From NCBI GenBank assembly GCA_021647585.1, contig JAKIUK010000052.1, forward strand, positions 1-29,150: a stretch of DNA of 29,150 nt, given 5' to 3'. Positions 14,395 to 22,845 of this stretch are shown here, piece by piece; within the stretch, counting starts at the first letter, position 1, and each line of letters opens with the position of its first letter. This stretch comes from Methylococcaceae bacterium. Lineage in GTDB: Bacteria; Pseudomonadota; Gammaproteobacteria; Methylococcales; Methylomonadaceae. The position numbers and the translations under genes were made by a program. The notes under the pieces are model-generated. The model searched no databases, was not told the DNA's origin, and saw only the letters and a list, made by a program, of their open reading frames with translations.

Positions 14395-15600
14395 CCAGGC
14401 TTTAAAGCTAATTTCAAACACTTTAGATTAAAAAAACTATATGTTTTAGTTTTAATAGAAAGTAGCATTTTTTTAACTAAAATCAAATAATTGTTCGTAC
14501 CAAATGTTTTGCAAAATTTCGAGCAGATAAACTTTGATGGAGTACTAGTTATATTGGTCAATTTATCACTAATTCTCTAATATTTTTTTCTACTGACTGA
14601 AGATGAGTGGGCTTTAGTGGGCATTAACACAAAAATTTTTCTGAAAAGCTTTTTTCTAAAATATATTCCATTGTCTCAACTCTTTTTAACCTAGAAAAAT
14701 CAGTTGGACATGGAATTTGTGGAAAATCTGGGCGAGGCAGAAAAATGCTCCTGCATTTTCTGCATTCAATACATATATGGACCCACCCCGTTTTGCAAGA
14801 TATTTAATTATTGATGTGAGAGGAAATCATTGTTCTCATATATTCGGCCTGTTTATGGAAGTATTTGACTTCCTGGCCCTAATGGTTATCTGCGCTCATA
14901 CTCCTCATCATCCATACGGCCTATTATGGCCAAAGTGTTAAACAGGTTCTGAATGAGCCGGTCTGACCTATCTCGCCATCAGACCAAATTATCTTTTGCA
15001 ACTATTGAAAGGGGTTCTTCTTTTTTGCCTGGCTATAATTCATCCATGTATTTCAAAGACAAATGATCGCTCTTGATAATGGCCATAGTCCTTATCAAGA
15101 GTGATTCTGCAGAATTTTTCGTCCAAATTTTTCAGAAAACCATGGAGCGATTTTCCTCCCCACCTAATAGGTGAGTGTGAATAAATCTGATTAGACACGA
15201 TATTCAAGAACTTGCATGGAATTTAGCACCCAACTGATTTTCTAGGTTTAATCGAATGAAAATGATCTCCGGTTAACAAGAATCTTCCGCCAACTACAAC
15301 CAAGTCCTTGCTTCAGTACTCCCTGCAGCGATCAGGCAGGTGCTGCACTAGCAAATATGGCGTAATGATATCGTAAGCTGAAGTTAACCCAGTATAACGA
15401 CAAAATTGACAGCAGCCGGTGATAGGGTGATAGTCATTTAAACTGTATTGTAATTTATCTGATATATTTTTAGATGAAGGCATTTAAGTTGCAGGGCCTA
15501 TATTGATTTTTAAAAATCAGACCTTATATATTATAAGAATTTATTCAAAGCTGATAAACTATACGGTTTATCTTACAATCCTTTAACTACGCATTAAAAC
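14395..15600. other. Long gene-free region with IS remnant and serA leader
   Basis: Twelve hundred bases without an intact gene. It includes the inverted-repeat remnant at 14688-15249, described separately, and the upstream region of serA. Two palindromes in that leader could be regulatory: TGATTTTTAAAAATCA at 15504-15519 (perfect, 16 bases) and GATAAAC-6-GTTTATC at 15553-15572. A 74-codon frame at 14717-14941 lies inside the remnant and does not look like protein. Confidence 0.5.
14688..15249. mobile_element. Degenerate insertion-sequence-like remnant
   Basis: The ends are imperfect inverted repeats: AACCTAGAAAAATCAGTTGG (14688-14707) and CCAACTGATTTTCTAGGTTT (15230-15249). A further CATGGAATTT occurs just inside each end in direct orientation. 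The 520 bases between have no transposase frame. The CCTAGAAAAT-like ends suggest an IS1380-type or similar element whose gene has been lost, but the family call is only a guess. Confidence 0.5.
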
Positions 15601-17187
15601 ATGAAAAAAATTCTTGTTTCTGACAAATTAGCCGATGACGGTATTAATTATTTAAATGAGCAATCTGATATCCAGGTCCATATTCAGACGGGGTTAAATG
15701 AAGATGAACTTTGTGAAATCATTGCTGATTATGATGCACTGTTGATTCGTAGTGATACCAAAGTGACTCAAAAAGTATTACAGGCTGCGACTAACTTAAA
15801 AGTTGTAGGGCGAGCAGGTATAGGTGTAGATAACGTTGATATCCCAGCGGCAACAGAACAAGGTGTGATTGTGATGAATACGCCTGATGCCAATGCCACG
15901 ACAACTGCGGAACTTGCTATTGCACATATGTTTTCTTTAAGTCGTAATTTACCAAAAGCGAGTAGATCAGTACGTGCGGGTAAATGGGAGCGCTCTCAAT
16001 TAGTTGGCGCAGAAATTAATCATAAAACATTTGCTATTTTAGGATTTGGTACCATAGGCCGTCTTGCTGCTAAAAGAGCTGTGGGTCTTGGTATGCGAGT
16101 TATAGCATATGACCCGTTTGTGACACCGGAAATCTTTGCCGAGTGTAGCGCAGAATCAGTTACCTTGGATGAATTAATTAAGCAAGCGGATTATTTGACT
16201 TTGCATTGCCCTATGATGGAAAAAACCCGAGGTATTATTGGTGCTGATCAATTAGCTGCAATGAAAAAATCAGCAATGATAATCAACTGTGCACGAGGTG
16301 GATTGATTGATGAAGTTGCTTTATATGATGCCTTAAAAAATGGTGAAATTGCCGGAGCTGCCCTAGATGTTTATGAGCAGGAACCACCAAAAGAATCACC
16401 TTTATTAGAATTGGATAATATTGTTTTTACACCACATTTGGGTGCCTCAACTCGTGAAGCTCAGGTTGCTGTAAGTGTCGAAATTGCGATTCAGGCTGTT
16501 ACTTACCTGAAAACAGGTGAAGCGATTAATGCGTTGAATTTATCAACTAAAATCTCTGCCGAAGAGCTGAAAAAGTCACGTCAATTTATGATGCTGGCTA
16601 AAATAATGGGTAAAATGCTGGTTAATTTGGCAGGTAAACCCATAGAAAAACTTGAGGTTGCACTATACGGTACAGCGGCGGAGGTTGAAATAAGACCTAT
16701 TTCTGTGGAAGCATTAGTTGGTGTTTTGGTCGATCAATTTTCAACGCCTGTTAATAGTGTAAATGCAGAAAGTATTGCTAAGAGACAAGGTATTGCATTA
16801 GTTGAGTCTAAGGCTGAAAAAACTGAAGGTTACGTCTCTTTGGTTAAGTTAGTCGGGGTCTGTGCTGATAAAACAGTTTCAGTGGTAGGTACTTTATTAG
16901 GTGATCATCATCCTCGTATCGTTAATGTAAATCAGTTTGAAATTGAAGTGGTTCCAGAAGGTACTCTGTTAATTACTGAACATAATGATAAGCCGGGTGT
17001 TATTTCTGCCATTAGTTCTATTTTAGGTGAATCTAATATCAATATTTCCAGAATGCAGGTAGGCGTGCCTGATTCTAATGATTTAGCGATGGCTGTTATT
17101 AGTATCTCCAGTCCTTTATCTGATGAAATACTTGCTAAAGTAGCAGAGCTTTCATTCGTTAATTCAGCAATTCAAATTAACTTATGA
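15601..17187 (+). CDS. serA: D-3-phosphoglycerate dehydrogenase
   Basis: The 528-residue long-type SerA converts 3-phosphoglycerate to 3-phosphohydroxypyruvate with NAD, the first step of serine synthesis, in the cytoplasm. Visible parts: the substrate domain (VVGRAGIGVDNVDIPAAT), the NAD-binding GFGTIG at 148-153 followed by Asp171 (IAYDPF), the active-site NCARGG, the closing HLGAST with its catalytic His, then the intervening ASB-type domain and a C-terminal ACT domain (LITEHNDKPGVISAISSILG) that normally binds serine for feedback. Length is as expected for this type. The last four bases overlap serB, so both steps are translationally coupled. No ribosome site is obvious. Confidence 0.97.
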   Translation: MKKILVSDKLADDGINYLNEQSDIQVHIQTGLNEDELCEIIADYDALLIRSDTKVTQKVLQAATNLKVVGRAGIGVDNVDIPAATEQGVIVMNTPDANATTTAELAIAHMFSLSRNLPKASRSVRAGKWERSQLVGAEINHKTFAILGFGTIGRLAAKRAVGLGMRVIAYDPFVTPEIFAECSAESVTLDELIKQADYLTLHCPMMEKTRGIIGADQLAAMKKSAMIINCARGGLIDEVALYDALKNGEIAGAALDVYEQEPPKESPLLELDNIVFTPHLGASTREAQVAVSVEIAIQAVTYLKTGEAINALNLSTKISAEELKKSRQFMMLAKIMGKMLVNLAGKPIEKLEVALYGTAAEVEIRPISVEALVGVLVDQFSTPVNSVNAESIAKRQGIALVESKAEKTEGYVSLVKLVGVCADKTVSVVGTLLGDHHPRIVNVNQFEIEVVPEGTLLITEHNDKPGVISAISSILGESNINISRMQVGVPDSNDLAMAVISISSPLSDEILAKVAELSFVNSAIQINL

Positions 17188-17825
17188 GTTTTGGTATCAT
17201 CTGCTTTGACTGCGACAGTACTTTAAGTAAAATTGAAGGTATTGACGAGTTAGGCAGACGGTCAGGTCAGTTTGATGCACTGGTTGGATTAACTAACGCG
17301 GCCATGAATGGTGAACTGGCTTTAGAAGCTGTTTATGGTAAGCGTCTGGATTTAATTAAACCAGATAAAGCACAGATGAAGTGGTTAGCTGATTTGTATG
17401 TTACTGAAATGGTAGAGGGTGTTGAAGATGTTTTTCGAACTTTGATAAATCAGGGTAAGCAGATACATATAATCAGCGGTGGTATTCGGCAGGCAATTTT
17501 GCCATTGGCGAAAAAACTGGGGCTGCCTGCTGACCGTGTACATGCAGTCGATGTTTCGTTTAATGCTGATGGAACATATAAAGACTTTGATCAGCAATCT
17601 CCACTGGCTAAAACCGGTGGTAAAGCTATTATTTGTAAGCAGATACAGCAGGATGATATATCTATGGCTATGATTGGTGATGGGAAAACGGATCTGGAAG
17701 CTAAGCAAGCGGGTGCTAAAGTGATTGGCTTTGGAGGTGTTATGCAAAGGGATATTGTTGTTGAACAAGCCGATGTATTTGTTAAAGAAACTTCGTTGAT
17801 GGCAGTATTGCCACATTTGGTCTAG
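17184..17825 (+). CDS. serB: Phosphoserine phosphatase-type HAD hydrolase
   Basis: The 213-residue HAD-superfamily phosphatase has the nucleophile motif FDCDST (Asp9 and Asp11), IEGIDELGRRSG, the motif II/III region HIISGGI and the Mg-binding GDGKTDLEA. It would hydrolyse phosphoserine to serine, the last step of the pathway begun by serA, with which it overlaps by 4 bases. This makes a serA-serB operon; serC is elsewhere. It lacks the N-terminal ACT-like extension of E. coli SerB, so it is the short form. The assignment to phosphoserine rests on context as well as motif. Confidence 0.88.
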   Translation: MSFGIICFDCDSTLSKIEGIDELGRRSGQFDALVGLTNAAMNGELALEAVYGKRLDLIKPDKAQMKWLADLYVTEMVEGVEDVFRTLINQGKQIHIISGGIRQAILPLAKKLGLPADRVHAVDVSFNADGTYKDFDQQSPLAKTGGKAIICKQIQQDDISMAMIGDGKTDLEAKQAGAKVIGFGGVMQRDIVVEQADVFVKETSLMAVLPHLV

Positions 17826-17843
17826 TACTAGTACTAGTTATTG

Positions 17844-17936
17844 GTAGAGCGGACTTTAGTCCGCTATGAATAAATTAAATGGTCAACGTGGTTACCAAAT
17901 GATATTCATTATATAGCGGACTGAAGTTCGCTCTAC
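17844..17936. repeat. REP-like double palindrome after serB
   Basis: Two 24-base arms (GTAGAGCGGACTTTAGTCCGC-TAT and ATAGCGGACTGAAGTTCGC-TCTAC) match as inverted copies at 22 of 24 bases, 45 bases apart. Each arm is itself palindromic (GCGGACTTTAGTCCGC). The layout resembles a BIME/REP pair or small MITE and may fold into a transcript end for serA-serB. A short CTAGTA tandem run (17822-17838) precedes it. Confidence 0.65.
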
Positions 17937-17994
17937 ACTGTGTGTAAAATTTATTCTGTATAGAGATTTTCAAAAATAGTTTAGAGAGATAAAG

Positions 17995-18747
17995 ATGGCA
18001 GGACATAGTAAGTGGGCAAATATTAAACACCGCAAAGGTGCTCAGGACGCTAAGCGCGGAAAGATTTTTACCAAAATAATACGTGAGATGTCGGTAGCTG
18101 CAAAAGCAGGGGGCGGTGATCCTGCAAATAATCCAAGTTTACGTTCGGTGATTGATAAAGCACTGGGCGCTAACATGAAAAGAGATACTATTGACAAGAC
18201 TATTAAAAAAGCCACAGGGACTATGGATGGCATTGTTTATGAAGAAGTTCGTTACGAAGGATATGGCCCCGGGGGTACAGCGGTTATGGTCGATTGTTTA
18301 ACAGATAATCGTAATCGTACGGTTGCTGAAGTTAGACATGCATTTAGTAAAGCGGGTGGTAACCTGGGAACTGATGGTTCTGTTGCCTATATGTTTAATA
18401 AAATGGGCATCATTAGTTACCCGGATTCAGTGGATGAAGATGCTGTTATGGAAGCGGCAATGGAAGCAGGGGCTGATGATATCGTCACTAATGAGGATGG
18501 TTCGGTTGATGTGATGACGGCTCCAGAAGACTATTTGTCTGTTAAAGATGCGATGATTTCCGCTGGGTTTGAGCCAGAAAGTTCAGAAGTGACCATGGAG
18601 GCCGAAAATAAAACAGAACTAGATGTTAAAGGTGCAGAAAAAATGTTGCGCTTAATTGATGTACTGGAAGATCTGGATGATGTGCAAGAGGTTTATTCCA
18701 ATGCTGATATTTCAGAGGAAGTTTTGGAGAAAATAGAAGATTTATAA
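17995..18747 (+). CDS. yebC: YebC/PmpR family regulator
   Basis: The 250-residue protein has the unmistakable N-terminus AGHSKWANIKHRKGAQDAKR, followed by FTKIIREMSVAAKAGGGDP and YEEVRYEGYGPGGTAVMVD, the three-domain YebC/TACO1 fold. Family members act as DNA-binding regulators or as factors that help ribosomes pass difficult stretches such as polyproline. The AGAGAG sequence ahead of the start is an adequate ribosome site. It precedes ruvC as in many gammaproteobacteria, though here a 460-base repeat-filled gap separates them. Confidence 0.96.
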   Translation: MAGHSKWANIKHRKGAQDAKRGKIFTKIIREMSVAAKAGGGDPANNPSLRSVIDKALGANMKRDTIDKTIKKATGTMDGIVYEEVRYEGYGPGGTAVMVDCLTDNRNRTVAEVRHAFSKAGGNLGTDGSVAYMFNKMGIISYPDSVDEDAVMEAAMEAGADDIVTNEDGSVDVMTAPEDYLSVKDAMISAGFEPESSEVTMEAENKTELDVKGAEKMLRLIDVLEDLDDVQEVYSNADISEEVLEKIEDL

Positions 18748-19208
18748 GAATATCTGAGAATTGTTGAAGATTGTTCTCATTTAATAGAAAAAATCTAACT
18801 ATTGGTGTGTTTTGTCATTCCGAGTGTAACGAGGAATCTTAATATTGTCTGTGTTAAAGATTTCTCCCTCTGGTCAAATTGACTGTAACCTCAGACGAAA
18901 AGACAGAAAAATTAATCGACACACTAAAAAAGTAAATAGTTTCCTGATTACTCATGAGTCTCCGCCTTATAGATGAGAAAAACGGTGGCACCATGCACAC
19001 CGTCATCCCCGAGGTCTTTTGTCGGGGATCTATTCATGCAAAACATAGATTCCTGCTAAGAGAATGCAGGAATGACGGGGCTGTGTGGTTACATTTTTCA
19101 AAATGGCGGAAGCTCATGGGTAATCAGGAATAGTTTTAAAAAGTTTGTTATTAGCCAGGAATAATATGTCTATGATGATAGTAGAAATCTGCGAAATTAA
19201 ATAAAGTA
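18748..19208. repeat. Gene-free gap with two intergenic repeats before ruvC
   Basis: It holds a 70-base repeat at 18814-18883 with inverted ends GTCATTCCGA and TCAAATTGAC, the same family as 13601-13846 and 26774-26853. A second repeat type at 19001-19080 has CGTCATCCCCGA and GCAGGAATGACGGGG ends and internal GATCTATTCATG/CATAGATTCC mirrored segments. These separate yebC from ruvC. No gene is seen. Confidence 0.6.
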
Positions 19209-19709
19209 GTGACAAGAATTCTAGGAATTGACCCTGGTTCAAGAATAACAGGTTATGGTGTGATTGAAGAAACTGGCAGAGGACGGCACAAGTATATAGC
19301 CAGTGGCAGTATTCGTGTAAAAGCAGATTCATTCCCTGAGCGTTTAAAACAAATCTTTGATGGTGTCACAGAAGTGATTGCATTATATCAACCGGAAGAA
19401 ATGGCAATTGAGCAAGTGTTTATGCATAAAAATGCCGATTCTGCTTTAAAGTTAGGCCAGGCTAGAGGTGCGGCTATATGTGCCTCAATGGTTGCAGGGT
19501 TAGCTGTATCAGAATATGCTGCCAGACAAGTTAAGCAGGCAGTAGTTGGGAAGGGGGGGGCAGATAAATCACAAGTACAGCATATGGTAAAGATATTACT
19601 CAGTATTCAAGGTGAGTTGCAAATAGATGCCAGTGATGCATTAGGGATTTGTCTTTGTCATTCGCATTATCAGCAAACTGAACAACGATTGATGCAGGGC
19701 AGAGTATGA
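19209..19709 (+). CDS. ruvC: Holliday junction endonuclease RuvC
   Basis: This is the 166-residue junction resolvase. Catalytic acids are in place: Asp8 (LGIDPGSRITGYG), Glu68 (MAIEQVF), Asp140 and Asp143 (DASDALGIC), with the QARGAA and GKGGADKSQV motifs between. It cuts the crossed strands of Holliday junctions at the end of recombination together with RuvAB. The start is GTG at 19209, chosen because it aligns with the family N-terminus; the ribosome site is weak. It overlaps ruvA by 4 bases. A run of 8 G at 19551-19558 falls in the conserved GKGGA codons and is a possible slippage spot. Confidence 0.96.
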   Translation: MTRILGIDPGSRITGYGVIEETGRGRHKYIASGSIRVKADSFPERLKQIFDGVTEVIALYQPEEMAIEQVFMHKNADSALKLGQARGAAICASMVAGLAVSEYAARQVKQAVVGKGGADKSQVQHMVKILLSIQGELQIDASDALGICLCHSHYQQTEQRLMQGRV

Positions 19710-20311
19710 TCGGATTTATACGCGGAAAGCTGGTATCAAAAACACCGCCTCAATTAGTTGTTGATGTGCAAGGCGTTGGTTATGAAGTGGAAGCACCAAT
19801 GACCACTTTTTACGATCTTCCTCCGCTAGGTGAAGAGCTTAAATTATTTACCCATTTGGTTGTTAGGGAAGACGCCCATATTCTGTTTGCTTTCTCGACT
19901 GAAGCAGATCGAATGATGTTCCGAACCTTGATTAAAGTGAATGGCGTAGGGCCTAAATTGGCTTTAACTATTCTTTCTGGACAAAGCGCAGAAGAATTTC
20001 ACCGCTGTATACATGATAACGATGTACAGGCGCTTGTGCGTTTGCCGGGTATTGGGAAAAAAACAGCAGAACGTCTGATTATAGAGTTGCGGGACAGATT
20101 ACCCGGTGTAGCTGACGCATCAGGCTCTAGCCTGGGAGTCAGCTCTTTGAAGATTGCTGTTAATAATCCTAAGCAAGAAGCCATCAGTGCGTTATGTGCA
20201 TTAGGATATAAGCCGCAGGATGCCAGTAAAATGGTGCATGCCATTCCGCAAGAAGACAAAAGTTGTGAAGATATTATTCGGCTTGCACTGCAGGGAGCGG
20301 CCGGTAAATGA
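19706..20311 (+). CDS. ruvA: Holliday junction DNA-binding protein RuvA
   Basis: The 201-residue protein has the RuvA layout: N-terminal OB fold (MIGFIRGKLVSKTPPQLVVD), two helix-hairpin-helix motifs (VNGVGPKLALTIL and LPGIGKKTAERLIIELRD), a flexible linker, and a C-terminal domain (EAISALCALGYKPQDASKM) that contacts RuvB. It grips the junction as a tetramer and recruits the RuvB motor. It overlaps ruvC and ruvB by 4 bases each (ATGA), so the three are translationally coupled. Confidence 0.97.
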   Translation: MIGFIRGKLVSKTPPQLVVDVQGVGYEVEAPMTTFYDLPPLGEELKLFTHLVVREDAHILFAFSTEADRMMFRTLIKVNGVGPKLALTILSGQSAEEFHRCIHDNDVQALVRLPGIGKKTAERLIIELRDRLPGVADASGSSLGVSSLKIAVNNPKQEAISALCALGYKPQDASKMVHAIPQEDKSCEDIIRLALQGAAGK

Positions 20312-21342
20312 TTGAAAGTGATCGTCTGATTTCAGCAAATAGTGCAATGGATGAGGAGCGACAGGACAGGGCTATTCGACCAAAACGTCTGGCCGACTAT
20401 GTGGGACAAAAGGAATTACGCCTGCAAATGGAAATTTTTATTAAAGCGGCAACTGCAAGGAATGAAGCGTTAGACCATGTATTGATTTTTGGCCCTCCCG
20501 GGTTAGGAAAAACTACTCTTTCCAATATTATTGCCACTGAAATGGGAGTTAATATTCGACAAACCTCAGGCCCTGTTTTAGATAAAGCAGGTGATGTGGC
20601 CGCGTTATTAACGAATCTTGAAGCTCATGATGTTTTGTTCATAGACGAAATTCATCGTTTAAGCCCTGTCGTTGAAGAAGTTTTATATCCCGCTATGGAA
20701 GATTATCAAATCGACATTATGATTGGGGAAGGACCGGCTGCAAGATCCATCAAACTTGACTTGCCTCCTTTTACCCTAGTAGGAGCAACTACCCGAGCCG
20801 GTTTGCTTACATCACCATTAAGAGATCGTTTTGGCATCGTTCAGCGACTGGAGTTTTATTCTGTACCAGAACTAGCAAGTATTGTTGAGCGTTCGGCAAA
20901 AGTGTTGGGGATTAGCATTGAGTCTGATGGAGCAAATGAAATAGCCAGACGATCCAGAGGTACTCCGCGTGTTGCAAATCGATTATTACGGCGAGTGCGT
21001 GATTATGCTGAAGTAAAAAGTAATGGCGATGTTACTAAAAAGATTGCCGGGTTAGCGCTTGAAATGTTAAAGATTGATAACAATGGATTTGATTCTTTGG
21101 ATCGTAAATTACTATTGTCCATGATTGAACTTTTTGATGGTGGCCCGGTAGGACTGGACACTTTGGCTGCTGCCATTAGTGAAGAACGGGGAACAATAGA
21201 AGATGTACTGGAACCTTATTTGTTACAGCAAGGTTTTATTATGCGTACCCCCCGAGGGCGTATTGTTACGCCAAAAGCTTATCTTCTTTTTGGTTTAAAA
21301 GCCCCAGAGAAAGAGCCGGTAAGCGAAGATATTTTTCAATAA
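20308..21342 (+). CDS. ruvB: Holliday junction branch migration ATPase RuvB
   Basis: The 344-residue AAA+ motor has a Walker A motif at 62-70 (GPPGLGKTT), Walker B VLFIDEIHR (Asp113-Glu114), the sensor and arginine-finger part (LVGATTRAGLLTSPLRDRFG) and a C-terminal winged-helix domain (EERGTIEDVLEPYLLQQGFI) that binds DNA. With RuvA it drives branch migration. Length is normal. Translation is coupled to ruvA; ybgC follows after 12 bases, so recombination and envelope genes may share a transcript. Confidence 0.98.
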   Translation: MIESDRLISANSAMDEERQDRAIRPKRLADYVGQKELRLQMEIFIKAATARNEALDHVLIFGPPGLGKTTLSNIIATEMGVNIRQTSGPVLDKAGDVAALLTNLEAHDVLFIDEIHRLSPVVEEVLYPAMEDYQIDIMIGEGPAARSIKLDLPPFTLVGATTRAGLLTSPLRDRFGIVQRLEFYSVPELASIVERSAKVLGISIESDGANEIARRSRGTPRVANRLLRRVRDYAEVKSNGDVTKKIAGLALEMLKIDNNGFDSLDRKLLLSMIELFDGGPVGLDTLAAAISEERGTIEDVLEPYLLQQGFIMRTPRGRIVTPKAYLLFGLKAPEKEPVSEDIFQ

Positions 21343-21354
21343 ACAACAATCAAC

Positions 21355-21756
21355 ATGAAAACTTTCCATTGGCCTGTTAGGGTATATTACGAGGATACCG
21401 ATGCAGGCGGTGTTGTGTTTTATGCCAATTATCTGAAGTTTTTTGAACGTGCAAGAACTGAAATGTTACGCAGCATGGGGTTTGAGCAGGATCAATTAAT
21501 TGTGGAACAAAAACTAATTTTTGTTGTCAGATCGGTACAAATTGATTATTTAGCCCCCGCCCGATTTAACGAATGTGTTGATGTAAGTGCTGAAATTACC
21601 CTGGCAAAAAAAGTAAGCCTTAATTTTGAGCAAGTCATTACCAGGGATAAGTTGGTATTGTGTAAAGGGAAAGTACGTATTGCCTGCCTGGATTCCGAAA
21701 CCATGAAACCTAAAATAATCCCCGATTATCTTTTACAAAAGTTAACTAATGACTAA
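21355..21756 (+). CDS. ybgC: Tol-Pal associated acyl-CoA thioesterase YbgC
   Basis: The 133-residue hotdog-fold thioesterase has the active-site pattern YYEDTDAGGVVFYANYLKFF (catalytic Asp in DTDAGG), then ERARTEMLR. It is the standard first gene of tol-pal operons, thought to hydrolyse acyl-CoA or acyl-ACP thioesters linked to phospholipid metabolism. The start overlaps nothing. Its end overlaps tolQ by 8 bases. Confidence 0.95.
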   Translation: MKTFHWPVRVYYEDTDAGGVVFYANYLKFFERARTEMLRSMGFEQDQLIVEQKLIFVVRSVQIDYLAPARFNECVDVSAEITLAKKVSLNFEQVITRDKLVLCKGKVRIACLDSETMKPKIIPDYLLQKLTND

Positions 21757-22426
21757 CGATTTATCAATTTATCATCTAATTGTAAATGCCAGCTTTGTTG
21801 TGCAGTTTGCGATGTTTATTTTATTAACTGCTTCGGTGGTTTCATGGACTTTTATATTTAACAAGCGTAAAGAGCTAAAACAGGCGTTCACTGTTACCGA
21901 AGAATTTGAAGAAGCATTTTGGTCAGGACGTGAATTATCTGATTTATATAAAAAATTATCTGCCAGTGAATTTGAACCGGAAGGCATAGAAAAGATATTC
22001 CTGGCCGGATATAAAGAATTTTCCAGAATGCGACAGAAAGAAGATATAGCGCCCGTAGTTCAGGTGGAAAGTGCACAACGGGTCATGCGCATAGAGCTTA
22101 CACGGGAATTAGACAGACTGGATGAAACTTTGCCATTTCTGGCAACAGTCGGTTCAACCAGCCCTTATGTCGGTTTGTTTGGCACTGTCTGGGGGATTAT
22201 GAATTCATTTCGAGCCTTAGGTGATGTTAAGCAGGCAACTTTAGCGAATGTTGCTCCTGGCATTGCTGAAGCATTAATTGCTACGGCAATTGGTTTGTTT
22301 GCTGCGATTCCGGCAGTTGTCGCTTATAACCGTTTTTCAACCAGACTGGATCGGTTAACTGGGCGTTATGAATTGTTTGTTGATGAGTTTGTGGTGTTAT
22401 TACAAAGGCAGGCGCATAGTAAATGA
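21749..22426 (+). CDS. tolQ: Tol-Pal system protein TolQ
   Basis: The 225-residue inner membrane protein of the MotA/TolQ/ExbB family has a first membrane helix at about 15-35 (VVQFAMFILLTASVVSWTFI), a large cytoplasmic loop, and two further helices in the conserved block TVGSTSPYVGLFGTVWGIMN and GIAEALIATAIGLFAAIPAV. With TolR it forms the proton-driven motor that energises TolA during outer membrane constriction at division. It overlaps ybgC by 8 bases and tolR by 4. Confidence 0.97.
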   Translation: MTNDLSIYHLIVNASFVVQFAMFILLTASVVSWTFIFNKRKELKQAFTVTEEFEEAFWSGRELSDLYKKLSASEFEPEGIEKIFLAGYKEFSRMRQKEDIAPVVQVESAQRVMRIELTRELDRLDETLPFLATVGSTSPYVGLFGTVWGIMNSFRALGDVKQATLANVAPGIAEALIATAIGLFAAIPAVVAYNRFSTRLDRLTGRYELFVDEFVVLLQRQAHSK

Positions 22427-22845
22427 GTCGTCGAATAGCGCGTAGAAAACCCATGTCAGAAATCAATGTCGTCCCTTATATTGATGTAACTTTGGTGTTG
22501 TTGATTATTTTTATGATTACTGCACCGTTAGTACAAACAGGGGTTGATGTTGATTTACCACAAGCAGATACCTCCCCTGTACAACAAGAAAATGAACCGC
22601 CCATTATTGTATCCATTGATAAACAGGGACAATATTTTATTGATATTGGCGCACAGGAAGATGAGCCAGTAACTGCAAGTGATTTGTTATATAGAGTAGC
22701 CGCTGTATTAAGGAATAAACCAAAAACGCAAGTTTATATTAGAGGTGATCATACAGTTGCCTACGGGAAAGTGGTAACGGTAATGGCGGCTTTAAAAAAT
22801 GCCGGTGTGCCAAGTGTCGGGCTAATGACGAGTTCATTTGACTGA
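22423..22845 (+). CDS. tolR: Tol-Pal system protein TolR
   Basis: The 140-residue ExbD/TolR family protein has a short cytoplasmic front, one membrane helix (residues about 19-39) with the essential Asp21 (PYIDVTLVLLIIFMITAPLV), and a periplasmic domain with KPKTQVYIRGDHTVAYGKVV. The Asp carries the proton path of the TolQR motor. It overlaps tolQ by 4 bases and tolA by 8, as is normal in tight tol operons. Confidence 0.97.
   Translation: MSRRIARRKPMSEINVVPYIDVTLVLLIIFMITAPLVQTGVDVDLPQADTSPVQQENEPPIIVSIDKQGQYFIDIGAQEDEPVTASDLLYRVAAVLRNKPKTQVYIRGDHTVAYGKVVTVMAALKNAGVPSVGLMTSSFD

Noticed and set aside
14717..14941. 74-codon open frame inside the IS-like remnant
   Set aside because: It starts inside the inverted repeat zone, its composition is unlike the neighbouring proteins, and no transposase motif is visible.
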